This document shows, in pieces, positions 1-12,650 of a stretch of DNA of 64,000 bases (positions within the stretch are counted from its first letter, which is position 1; each line of letters starts with the position of its first letter). The stretch comes from Alnus glutinosa (lineage: Eukaryota; Streptophyta; Magnoliopsida; Fagales; Betulaceae): NCBI RefSeq assembly GCF_958979055.1, contig NC_084888.1, positions 2,994,001 to 3,058,000 on the forward strand, written 5' to 3'. The notes under the pieces were generated by a model, which made no database searches, had not been told where the DNA came from, and was given only the letters and a program-made list of their open reading frames with translations. The position numbers were made by a program, and so were the translations under genes.

Positions 1-131
1 AGAAAGATATGGAGAGTCCTATGAACCTGAATTTCGTCGATTTGGGTGTAGAGTAAACCCTCACCTTTCTCTTATCAAAGGTCTGTTTAGTGTTTGTGAT
101 AATATGAATGACAGATTGCCCAATATTACAG

Positions 132-1255
132 AACTATAATGATTTTCTCTGCAACATATGGGCAAATAATAAAAGTGTCCAGAGAGCACTTTATGTGAGA
201 AAGGTAAAACATGCTTTCCCAAAAAGAAAGATATTGATAAAAGGATGTTACCTTACAATTGATTTTGATGATGAAAATCAGGGAACAGTAAGTGTATGGA
301 CACGATGCAACATGCATTTACATTACCAGAAGGATGTTGAGAGCACTGTAAGCTATCATTTTTATCTCAACAGCAAAGGCTGTCGAGCTCTCATATACAG
401 GTTTGATCACATTCCTTTCTGCCCATTACTTCATGTTCTATTTGCAAGCAGTACCAAACTGCAAAAGAACAAAATGAGATGTTATGAGCAAGGCCGGTAA
501 TTTTTTACATGACCCGTGAACCCAATATGAAATTAGAGTTATGGGGTTTAATCCATTTAATTAAATGGGCCAAGTAAGGGTTTACCTATATAGTTTTATA
601 CTTATATATCGGCATGATTCGAACCCGACACAAACCCAATATGAAATTGGCACGTTGAGGTTGAGGGGTCTAACCCGTTTGATTAAATGGGTCAAATTAT
701 GGTTGGCATATATACCTATGCCTCGACACACGATACGAATTGTCACCCCTAGTTTTAAGTGGGTGTAGTATTCTAATTGGCAACACAAATTAATAAGATT
801 AAGTTGGGTAAGTCAAAACTGACTGTACTAATACTATACATACCTGTTCTGCAGTGGTGATCATGACATGAATATGCCATACTTGGGAACCCAATTGTGG
901 ATCAAATCTCTAAATTTGTCCATTGTTGATGAGTGGCGGCCATGGCTGGTAGATCTTCAAGTTGCCGGGTAGGCCTATAGTTAGACAGATGTGTTTAACA
1001 ATTTAGGGTTCTGTTACAAGTTGTGATTGTTGTCGTTTTTATGCAGATTCACAAGGGGATACTCAAACCACCTCACATATGCGACTGTAAAGGCAAGAAA
1101 GAATAATATTCTAGAATAAATGTCATGCCAAGTGAAAATGAGTGGAATTTTAGTTAGTATGGCTTGTGCAGGGAGGAGGTCACACAGCCCCGGAGTACAG
1201 GCCTAAGGAATGCTATGCCATGTTCAAAAGGTGGATTTCTCAAGCACCACTGTAA
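132..1255 (+). CDS. SCPL: Serine carboxypeptidase-like protein, 3' exons only (5' part outside window)
   Basis: Five exons join in frame: 132-203, 282-400, 855-968, 1047-1092 and 1172-1255 (TAA). They encode the C-terminal third of an S10 serine carboxypeptidase-like protein, a secreted or vacuolar family that includes peptidases and acyltransferases using glucose esters. Visible landmarks are the '[16 protein letters not shown]' helix, '[14 protein letters not shown]' carrying the catalytic Asp, '[15 protein letters not shown]', and '[18 protein letters not shown]' carrying the catalytic His. The nucleophilic Ser lies upstream of the window. All exon phases agree and no stop interrupts the joined frame, so this looks like a working gene. 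The intron at 1093-1171 has a GC donor (AAG|GCAAGA) instead of GT. Bases 1-131 look mostly intronic. The acyltransferase-like SCPL-I clade is likely from the motif style, but peptidase and acyltransferase cannot be separated from this part. Confidence 0.85.
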
Positions 1256-1835
1256 ACACTTTTTGGTACCAGCTCCAGTTAGCAGATGTGCTTGAAATTG
1301 CTAATAATTGCCACTTAAGTGACCATGATGTGCTTTGTTACCATGTTGTCCCCTTAGCTTTTTCTTTTCTTTGTTTGTTCCTTTCTAGTTGCTGCCTTTT
1401 CTTCTTGGTTTGTTTGTATTATTTGCCAAGGAAAAAAAAGAAAAAAAAACTTAGAGCATCTCTAGCACTGGTTTATCTATTATAGCTATACCAAAATCAA
1501 AATTCTCTACTTTACCTACTCACTTTTTCAATACCCAAATGGGCCAAACACCACCATTTTGACTTCGGTAAATTAGTTTTTTAATTTTCTCAGCATCCAA
1601 ACATGGGACAATGAAGATTGGAATCAAGACCCCAAAACCATTCTCAATATTATCCAGAACAACCAACAGGAAGAAGCAGATGAATTAAATTCTCGATCCG
1701 ATGTAGGAAAGTTATGAATTGAGAAACAGAATGCAAGAATTAATTTACATTGAAGATCAAAGAAAAAATGAAATAAAACTTCATTTTGAATCAGAGAGAG
1801 AAACAACCTGAAGAAATTGGAGATATGGAGGAAAG

Positions 1836-1947
1836 TTTTTTTTTTTTTTTTTTGATATGTCCACACAAGAAGAAGAGGGGGATTCGAACTAGTGACCATC
1901 GCTTCATGAAGCGTTGTCTTTAGCCGATTGAACTACGCCTTGAGGAC
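1836..1947 (-). mobile_element. tRNA-derived SINE, copy 1 (minus strand)
   Basis: Read on the minus strand, the body begins GTCCTCAAGGCGTAGTTCAA. It contains a Pol III box A-like TAGTTCAATCGG, then a box B-like AGTTCGAATCCC about 40 nt later, and ends in GTGGACATATC plus an A-tail of about 18 nt (poly-T at 1836-1853 on +). This is the plan of a short tRNA-related SINE. A second copy at 33351-33477 shares body, boxes and tail. I could not find a clear target duplication for this copy. Confidence 0.7.
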
Positions 1948-2074
1948 TATTATACTCATTTTATACTAACTGATCCATTATGTTTTAAGTGATTTTTTAT
2001 ATAATTATTATTATTATTTTTTTTAAAAAATCACTTAAAGCATGCCACGTTCATTACCAATCCAACCCAATGTA

Positions 2075-2252
2075 AGAGTAATGCTTATTCACGTCTATTT
2101 ATTATACTCATTTTACACTGACTGATGCGTTGTAATTTAAGTAATTTTTTATGTAATTCTTTTTAAAAAAAAAAAAAAAATCACTTAAAATACGCTACGT
2201 TTATCAATATGAAATGAATATATTAAATAGATGTGAAAAGTAGCCATATTCA
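2075..2252. mobile_element. MITE-like inverted-repeat element
   Basis: The left arm (near 2080, 'TTCACGTCTATTTATTATAC') is approximately repeated inverted at the right end (near 2215-2245). The centre has A/T runs flanked by 'ATTTAAGTAA' and 'TCACTTAAAA'. A partial direct copy of the left arm lies at about 1949-2050, and a related element occurs near 38380-38520. No convincing target duplication was seen. Confidence 0.5.
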
Positions 2253-2298
2253 TAGTGTAAAGCTTCTAGCAGGTGTTTTTTTTTTAAAAAAAAAAAAA

Positions 2299-2336
<38 letters not shown>

Positions 2337-3199
2337 CAAAGGTGAAATTTGGTTTTATGTTTTTAAAAATGTTTTATATTTGAATTGTTTGTTATTACTT
2401 TTATTTTGATAAGATAAAATAAAAGATAAAGTTTTATCCAACGGAGCCAAATAAGATTTTGAAGAGAATATGTTGTTGCATTGGAGTATTGGGTTCTTGA
2501 AAGTTAACTATTTTTTTTTTTTTTTTGAAAGAAAAAGTTTACTAAAATTTGTCTAAAAAGTTACTCCTTATATTTTAACTATCTACTTTTTCAAATGCAA
2601 ACATATATCTTACAATGTAACTCTTAGTTTTAAATTAAAATATAATTCTAGTTTTAATATTAATAAATTAAAAACTAGTTTTTAATTTTTATATAAGTTA
2701 TATATTTATAGTTTTTATATATTATTTATTATGAGTGACATGTATCATTATATAATTAGATATAATGCTGCAAACTAACGAAATCTATTACGATTTTGGA
2801 TGAAATTTGATAATAGGAATTTATCAACTTCTCTGTACTCCCTGTAATAGTACCGCAATCGGTGTTTGGATCCTTTGAATTTTATACACCACTTTAAATC
2901 TCTTTAACGGTGGTTTAGGTTCTTGGCATCTATGTCAATAATTAATTAGCTCACATCTTTGAAAGTATTGCATTCGCGTATTTATTTTATTAGATTTGTG
3001 TCTTTTGGGTTGTTCAGTCCTAATTAATTGAGTTTCCGTTCATGTAATTTTCTTTTTCAAGCATCTCAAAAAAAAGAAAAAACAAAAATAAAAACAAAAA
3101 AGTGGAGCATGCGGAGGGAATTTTGAAAACATTGAAATGGAGGGATAAATTATTTTAATAAAATAATCTAACATTTTTCCAATAGTCACCTGCTTTCAA

Positions 3200-3208
3200 T
3201 ATAAATAG
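3200..3208 (+). promoter_or_regulatory. TATA box (TATAAATAG)
   Basis: A consensus plant TATA element lies about 70 bp before the ATG at 3271, a sensible spacing for a short 5' leader. It is the main reason to treat the small ORF downstream as possibly transcribed. Confidence 0.4.
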
Positions 3209-3270
3209 GAGTCATAGAAGTTATACTCTTCACTTTTCATTCACCTGAAAAACTTGCAATTTCGCAGAGA

Positions 3271-3564
3271 ATGGGTCTCTCTTTATTTCGCCGGGCCCAA
3301 ATGTTTTTTTCGTCAGACTCCGATGACGATTTGCTTATGATAATGACAATACTTGCGATGCAGCAAAGACCGAGAAGGCAGAGAGGATCAACATCACGTC
3401 GTCGTCGTTCTATTCAACGTCGTCTTGAATTCAACTCATCAAACAAGTTCAACATCGACCAGATCCAATGCAGCAATCAAGATTCCAAAATAAAAGGTGA
3501 AATTTCTTGCGTACATTCTGTCAAACACTTTAGATACATCTTCTTACACCCAAAATTGAGATGA
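3271..3564 (+). CDS. Small Arg-rich ORF, possibly an N-terminal fragment of a PIF/Harbinger-type nuclease
   Basis: A 97-residue open frame with an acidic patch ('SSDSDDDLL'), a short hydrophobic run, then a strongly basic stretch ('RPRRQRGSTSRRRRSIQRR'). Acidic-then-basic N-termini of this style occur in plant HARBI1-like nucleases (ALP1-like genes of PIF/Harbinger origin), but no nuclease domain follows. The Arg-rich part may be exon 1, since a GTGAAA donor-like site follows 'QDSKIK' near 3497, or this may be a truncated relic. A TATA box sits 70 bp upstream. It may instead be a promoter-side transcript of the Lys-rich gene at 3950. Weakly supported as a protein. Confidence 0.25.
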   Translation: MGLSLFRRAQMFFSSDSDDDLLMIMTILAMQQRPRRQRGSTSRRRRSIQRRLEFNSSNKFNIDQIQCSNQDSKIKGEISCVHSVKHFRYIFLHPKLR

Positions 3565-3949
3565 GAATTTCGCGTTTTCTCTCTTAGTCTTACATATTCA
3601 TTCACCAAATACAATGATGAAATAATTCCACGAATCAACCAGAAAATCAAAATATTTTGGAAGGAAAATTCCCTCCTCGTCTCACCGATTTCCCTTCCTC
3701 TTCATTCGCTTTCCGCCGCTCTCACCAAGTCCTCCTGCTTCCTTCTTCTTTCGACCGTTCTACATGATTCTTTGTCCATTTCTCTTGATTTTCCAGGATT
3801 TTTAGAGAGAGAGAGAGAGAGAGAGTGGCTAGTAGTATTTGGGTCGGAACAGTGTAACAGCATTGTTTCGGTTTCCCACAAAACAGCTTTTTGAGCACTA
3901 AAATTGACATTCAGCTGTCTCTTTGAGCTTTTCTCTGTATTTCAAAACA

Positions 3950-4906
3950 ATGCGCCTAGAAGAAAAACGACGCAGGTTCAATGAAGCCGTCGTCAACATG
4001 CTCTTTCCCCAACCTCCGCCTCCTCCACAAGTACTGTGGGAAGAGGAGGAGGAAAACGAACCGGTGAACATATTACGGGAAAACTTCGATATGGATCTTA
4101 TTCCAGGTTTCAATTTGCGAACTATTTTTATATAAAAATTGTTCGCAATCAGCAATTTTACCAATTGAGTGAAAATGCAGACGATTTGGAAGAGAGTGGT
4201 TGCTCTGCATGCGATGATACAGATGGAGAATCCGGGCCTCGTCGGAAGCTGCCGAGGGCTCAGAGGAAGAGGCTTCGCAAGAAGAAGCTCAAGGAGGACG
4301 CGTTCCGCCGCGGAAATATTGCTGGGCCGTTGTTACCTTCAACAAGTGAAAGTGAAGCTGGTGACTGTGGCGGTGGAGGTCGTGATGTTGAGACAGAACC
4401 TCCAGGTGTTCGTCGTAATGCCGCTGAGAAGGGAGTTGATGCTACAGTTGACAACTATGGTGAAGGCAAGAAGAAGCTCAAGGAGGATGCATCCCGCCGA
4501 GGAAATATTATTGGGCCGTTGTTACCTTCAACAAGTGAAAGCGAAGCTGGTTACTGTGGCGGTGGAGGTGGTGATGTTGAGACAGAACCTCCAGATAGTC
4601 GACGTAATACCGCTGAGAAGAAAGTTGATGCTACAGCTGACAACTCAGGTGAAGATCCACACACGCACAGAAACTTAATGTCATATTCAATTGTTTCACG
4701 TGCCTGAGTAAAGCCGTCCCTTTGTGTTATGTATTTGTTTAGGAGAGGAGGCTGCTTCTGCTAACCAAACAAAACTGAAGCACAGAAGGATGGCTAAAAG
4801 GCTGGCAAAGGAAAGATTGAAGTCATCTAATATGGAGAATTGCAATCAAAATGACCAGCCTTGTGCTGAGGACGTGGGTTCACCTGAAATCGTGTTGCCG
4901 TGGTGA
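3950..4906 (+). CDS. Lys/Arg-rich acidic-basic protein of unknown function (three exons, 262 aa)
   Basis: Exons 3950-4106, 4181-4648 and 4743-4906 (TGA) join with consistent phases and GT-AG introns of 74 and 94 bp. The start is the ATG at 3950 giving 'MRLEEKRRRFNEAVVNMLFP', a charged helix before a proline run. The middle is acidic ('DDLEESGCSACDDTDGESG') and then basic ('RAQRKRLRKKKLKED'), suggesting a nuclear protein with a nuclear localisation signal. Residues about 93-216 are two nearly identical 63-residue blocks, each with 'RRGNI(A/I)GPLLPSTSESEAG' and 'VETEPP'. The C-terminus has a second basic helix ('KHRRMAKRLAKERLK'). I recognise no named domain. Strong codon-level conservation between the repeat halves suggests a recent duplication. 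A nucleolar or chromatin role would be a guess. Confidence 0.75.
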
Positions 4907-5127
4907 AATCTGCACAGGGTGAAGCCATAGAGCCGCAGATACCCAATGGAACGGCCAGTGCAGGTTTTTGATGAATACCATGGAATGTTGAATGGTTGAA
5001 ATGACAGAGACACTGCCGAAAGTCCTTGTTTATTTTGATGCTTCTTTTGATGTAAAATGACGAACATTTATTTTGATTCCTCTGATATATTACTTATAGA
5101 GAAGTGTTTGGTGGACAACATTTGCAC

Positions 5128-5331
5128 AACAAGATTCATTAGCGGGACTAGTGAGTACATGCATGAATTCTACTGGTGAGTCTTGTTATGTAAATAACAA
5201 GATTCATTAGCGGGACTCGTGAGTACATGCATGAATTCTATCGGTGAGTCTTGTTATGTAAATAACAAGATTCATTAGCGGGACTCGTGAGTATATGCAT
5301 GAATTCTACCGGTGAGTCTTGTTATGTAAAT
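5128..5331. repeat. Three tandem copies of a 68-bp unit with inverted ends
   Basis: Units begin at 5128, 5196 and 5264 and differ at only a few bases. Each starts AACAAGATTCA and ends near TGAGTCTTGTT, so each unit can fold on itself. The outer flanks carry 'TTGCACAA' on the left and 'TTGTGCAA' on the right, so the array may be an expanded interior of a small inverted-repeat element. Confidence 0.85.
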
Positions 5332-5410
5332 ATTGTGCAACAAAGTGATGTAAAAATCTTTTTCCTAACTTGTATTAGCATTCAGCTCCCTGGGCATGGG
5401 CATAAAGATA

Positions 5411-6505
5411 AGGGATAATTGCACCGGAGGTCCCTGTGGTATACCATAATTATTTTTCACTCCCTATGGTTTAAAAAGTTCACTGGAGGTCCTCGTGATA
5501 TGCAATAATTACAAATCGATCCCTGGCGTCAAATTCTGTTAAAATTTTTAACAGATTCCGTCAAATGCCACGTCAGCGCCACGTGTCGCCAATAAGATGG
5601 CGACACGTGTCTATCGTAATAAAAAATATAAATTTATTAAAAAATAAATAAAAATACTTATTTTTTTATAAAAAAAATTCAAAAAAAAAAACAAAAAAAA
5701 AAAGAAGCTGAAGGGGTGGCCCAGCCACCCCTTTGGGGGTGGCCTGGCCGCCCCCAGCCACTGGGGGTGGCCGGCCGCCACCCCCAGTGGCTGCAGGGGG
5801 TGGCGCGCGGCCACCCCCAAGGCCGGGGGTGGCGCGCGGCCACCCCCAAGGCCAGGGGGTGGCCTTCGGGCCACCCCTAGATCTACTAAGGGTGGCCCGA
5901 TGGCCACCCCCAGCCACTGGGGGTGGCCGCGCGCCACCCCAGGTGGCCTCTGGGGGTGGTGCGCGGCCACCCCCAGTGGCCGGGGGTGGCCATCGGGCCA
6001 CCCTTAGAAGATCTAGGGGTGGCCCGAAGGCCACCCCCTGGGCCTTGGGGGTGGCCGCGCGCCACCCCCGGCCACTGGGGGTGGCCGCGCGCCACCCCCT
6101 GCAGCCACTGGGGGTGGCGCGCGGCCACCCCCAGTGGCTGGGGGCGGCCAGGCCACCCCTTTTGGGGGTGGCCAGGCCACCCCTTTCCCATTTTTGTTTT
6201 TTTCTTTTTTTTTTTGTTTTTTGTTTTTCTTTTTAAAAAAATAAGTATTTTTTATTTATTTTTTAATAAATTTATATTATTTTATTAAAATTAGACATGT
6301 CAGCGCCACGTGTCACCAATAAGATGACGACATGTGGCGCTGACGTGGCATTTGACGGAATCTGTTAAAAATTTTAACAGAATTTGACGCCAGGGATCGA
6401 TTTGTAATTATTGCATATCACGAGGACCTCCAGTGAACTTTTTAAACCATAGGGAGTGAAAAATAATTATGGTATACCACAGGGACCTCCGGTGCAATTA
6501 TCCCT
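5411..6505. mobile_element. GC-cored foldback DNA element, copy 1
   Basis: The element begins AGGGATAATTGCACCGGAGG and ends with the reverse complement of that sequence. It is flanked on both sides by AAAGATA (5404-5410 and 6506-6512). An extra matching T makes the target duplication 7 or 8 bp, compatible with a hAT-type insertion. The arms are about 290 bp and nearly perfect, and carry CACGTG/ACGTCAGC motifs and a nested palindrome near 5585-5610. Between A/T-rich spacers lies about 480 bp (5704-6186) built from short palindromes of GGGGTGGC and GCCACCCC. Open frames on both strands through the core are low-complexity Gly/Trp/Pro/Arg strings and are not credible proteins. No transposase is present, so it is non-autonomous. 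Confidence 0.9.
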
Positions 6506-7042
6506 AAAGATAAAGGTGGTGTTTGGTAACCTTTTTTTAAGGGTTATATTTTGTGTTTTTTTGTCAAAAAAAAAAAAAAAAAAACATTTTGATGTGATAT
6601 AAAGATAAAATGAGTTTTAATTTTTTTTCGTGAGGAAAGTTGTTTGTTAATGTTTTGACTTTTTGGGTAAAAAGAAAAAAACTTAAAAAAGGAAAGAGAA
6701 GTGAATTAGCAAACAAAGCTTTTTCATTCTTTTTATTTTATGTTTTTAAAACACAAAACACCCAAAATTATTACATCACTACACCTTTTCAAAGAAAAAA
6801 CTCTAAAAAATATTGACAAACGAAATGAACTCACACAGTCACACATGTTAAGAACAAGAAAGTCGGGAATGATTCATTTGACAAGATTATGCACCCCAAA
6901 TTGCATATAATTGCATGAGAAATGATTTTTTATTTTTCATTTGGTGTTTATCTTTGTAGAGTTTTTTCGCAAATTGCTTATTAAATTTGTGGGTTTTACA
7001 TATTTAATAATTAATTTACAAAAGAAATAGACTGCAGATATA

Positions 7043-7079
<37 letters not shown>

Positions 7080-7607
7080 GTGCATTAGCTCTCTAATTGC
7101 ATAAGTGTCATATGAAGTACTATTTGTTGTCCCACACCCATCAAAAATTCACATCACATAAGCTAAATTAGTGTTAAGAAGCCCTGTCCAGTTGAGTTAT
7201 AGAAGCTGATCTTACGGAATGCAATTCACATTTCGTTCTTTTCAATTTTTGTAGTTTGAAATTTTTAATTTTTAATTTTGAAAAAAATATTTAGAATAAT
7301 TTTCACAAATTTATTTAAAAACAAACTCATAACTCGAAATAACCGATGAATAGCACCCTTACCGCATTCATATAGATTCTTTACATTTCTATCTAAATTT
7401 CAACCAATGACTTTTCAAATGTATTATTAGTCTAATTATCTATTTTTACTTTATATCATTTAAATATCTTTCTTTATTCCTTTTTTTGGTAAATTTTTTA
7501 TTTTTTTCAAATATATACTAACTCTTTGATTAAAGAGAATTTTTTTAAAAAAAGAAAAAGAAAAAAAGAGAAAGAGGAGTAGAGAATCAGATGGACATGT
7601 TTTTTAA

Positions 7608-7788
7608 GGAAAATGCTAAAGATCTTCCACTCATCTCCCCTCATCACCCTCTTTTCCTTAAAAAAATTAATTTTTATTAAAAAGTTGTCTCTGATGTGAC
7701 CATCAGAGACAACTTTTTAATAAAAATTAATTTTTTTATTATAAAAGGGTAATAAGAGAGGATGAGAGGAGGATGTGTAGAATGGCTC
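7608..7788. mobile_element. MULE-type MITE with 9-bp target duplication
   Basis: Flanked by GTTTTTTAA on both sides (7599-7607 and 7789-7797). The terminal repeats are imperfect, but the centre is a near-perfect hairpin of about 75 bp ('AGTTGTCTCTGATG' facing 'CATCAGAGACAACT'). The 9-bp duplication and lack of coding capacity fit a Mutator-like MITE. Confidence 0.75.
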
Positions 7789-8011
7789 GTTTTTTAAACT
7801 TTTAATTAACCATTTTATGTATAATTCACAAACGTATAAGTCATTCTCGGTGCTTGTGTCCACGAGTCTTTATTTGGGACACAATATTTGTAAAAAAAAA
7901 AATATATTAAATATTATATTTTGATATTACAATGTTAATGTTACGATTTTAACTTCTTCTTTTTTTTTTTTTTTTTTTTTTTTTAACAATAACTAATCTA
8001 CCTACTAATTG

Positions 8012-8489
8012 AGACTACGGCCACGTCCCGCTTCTTTTGGCTGTGCATGGTGTTGGTTGAGGTCTACTCTACGACTGGGTGGGATCGGTGATGGCGAGTG
8101 TCCTTCACGCGCCGCCGTTTCCGGCGGATTCCGCTTCTTCCTCTACTATTGGCAACCTTTTTTTAGGTTTTTTCTACTTTATGTTGTGTATTCATTTTAT
8201 TTCTTCCTGCACAGTTTGTCTATGCATTGCTCAAATTTTATTGGAATTTCTGTTGGCTAGTTGCTAGATCGGCCTTTTTTTATTTGAGGTACTCTGTTAA
8301 TGTAAAAGAAGCTCAAATATAATTCTAGTAAAATTTGATGTTTCTGCTCTAGCAGTTTTTTAAGTCAGATCATTCTGGCTAGTTTAGGGGTCTTGTTGAA
8401 TTCCCTTTCTCTGTACAGCCCTTTGGGCTTTCTCAGTTATAGATTGAAGCAAATGTTACATGTTCCAAAAAAAAAAAAAAAAAAAAAAA
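8012..8489 (+). mobile_element. Probable 5'-truncated non-LTR retroposon fragment with poly-A tail
   Basis: A moderately GC-rich head passes into a T-rich 3'-UTR-like stretch and ends in a poly-A run of about 23 nt (8467-8489). ATTGAGA occurs just before the head (8005-8011) and just after the tail, consistent with a short target duplication from reverse-transcriptase-primed insertion. No reverse transcriptase frame remains. A processed transcript of a host gene is the alternative. Confidence 0.45.
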
Positions 8490-8690
8490 TTGAGATAAGA
8501 ATAATTACCAGCATTAATCTCTGTAAAACTCCTCTAGAAATTTGAGCATATTTTCTTATATAAATTTGATTAAAATTTCACCATGTTAAAACGTGACAGG
8601 TTAAATATTGAGAAATAGAAAAGGTTAGCGCAGTGGCCAACTCAGAAGAAAGAAAGATTGGCTTCACATTCAAAATCTAGAAAACCCCTA

Positions 8691-8699
8691 AAACCCTAA
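8691..8699 (+). promoter_or_regulatory. Telo-box (AAACCCTAA)
   Basis: A telo-box lies about 60 bp before the RUVBL2 start codon, preceded by the related AAACCCCTAA. In plants this motif is common near the start of genes for growth and translation. A role here is inferred from position only. Confidence 0.5.
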
Positions 8700-11951
<3,252 letters not shown>

Positions 11952-12591
11952 AAGTTTTTCTCTGTTTTTCATCCACCTAGTTTGGATTAACAGTAGTTTG
12001 GTAGTTTTCATTGTGCATGTTCAGTATCTGCATCTATTCTCACAGGAAATTTATTTGTGCATGTTCGAGCTGTCAGACTCTTCTGCATTCCGCCAAAGCA
12101 GAGATGAGGCACCCACTTGGATTGATGATCCTGACTTTTTACCTACTTTATACTGTAGGAAACATTTATCACGTGCTCCTGCAGAAGCGGACTGCGGCCT
12201 ACGTAGAACCATTTTCAGGATATCCATTTGACGTGCTAAATTCAATTATGGGCTCCATTTTGTTGAAGCGCAATGGATTCATGAAAAGAGTTCTCTGAAT
12301 ATGCTTGTAGGTTGGGGTGTAAGCAGGCGGTTATTAACCAAGTGCTAACCGTATAAGCATATAATTGCTTTTGTAGGCAGTTGAATAAAATTGCTGACCG
12401 CCCTAGCCTCTACCTGTTATTAAAATTGTTAACCACCCTAGAGCAATTAGTAATTTTAGGAGTAGGTAGAGGTGGATAATAACCTCTAACTGTCTATATA
12501 TATAATAATAAAATATAAAGTGACGTCGTTTTAGTGTGTTTGATATATGGGCAGTTAGCAGTAGGTAGAGGCGAATAATAACCGTTAATTG

Positions 12592-12650
<59 letters not shown>

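Larger units (their letters stand above)
1256..3190. other. AT-rich intergenic stretch downstream of the SCPL gene
   Basis: I see no gene here. It holds the probable SCPL 3' UTR, a one-ended MITE-like motif near 1452 ('GAGCATCTCTAGCA'), a SINE at 1836-1947, a MITE near 2075-2252 with a related direct repeat at about 1950, an (AT)n tract at 2304-2333, and long A/T runs. Confidence 0.6.
6513..8680. other. AT-rich intergenic stretch before RUVBL2
   Basis: No gene is seen. It contains a repeat with A/T runs at 6530-6830 ('GTTTGTTAATGTTTT' motif, echoed near 50680), a 33-bp poly-A near 7046, a 181-bp MITE at 7608-7788, a 30-bp poly-T near 7960, and a retroposon-like segment at about 8012-8489. 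Confidence 0.6.

Noticed and set aside
1452-1600. Full MITE starting 'GAGCATCTCTAGCA'
   Set aside because: Only one end is recognisable; no matching inverted end or target duplication was found.
5611-6288. Long overlapping open frames on both strands through the GC-rich core of foldback copy 1, and likewise at 21505-22186
   Set aside because: They are low-complexity Gly/Trp/Pro/Arg/Ala strings produced by GGGGTGGC palindromes in any frame. There is no domain, no consistent start and no strand preference.
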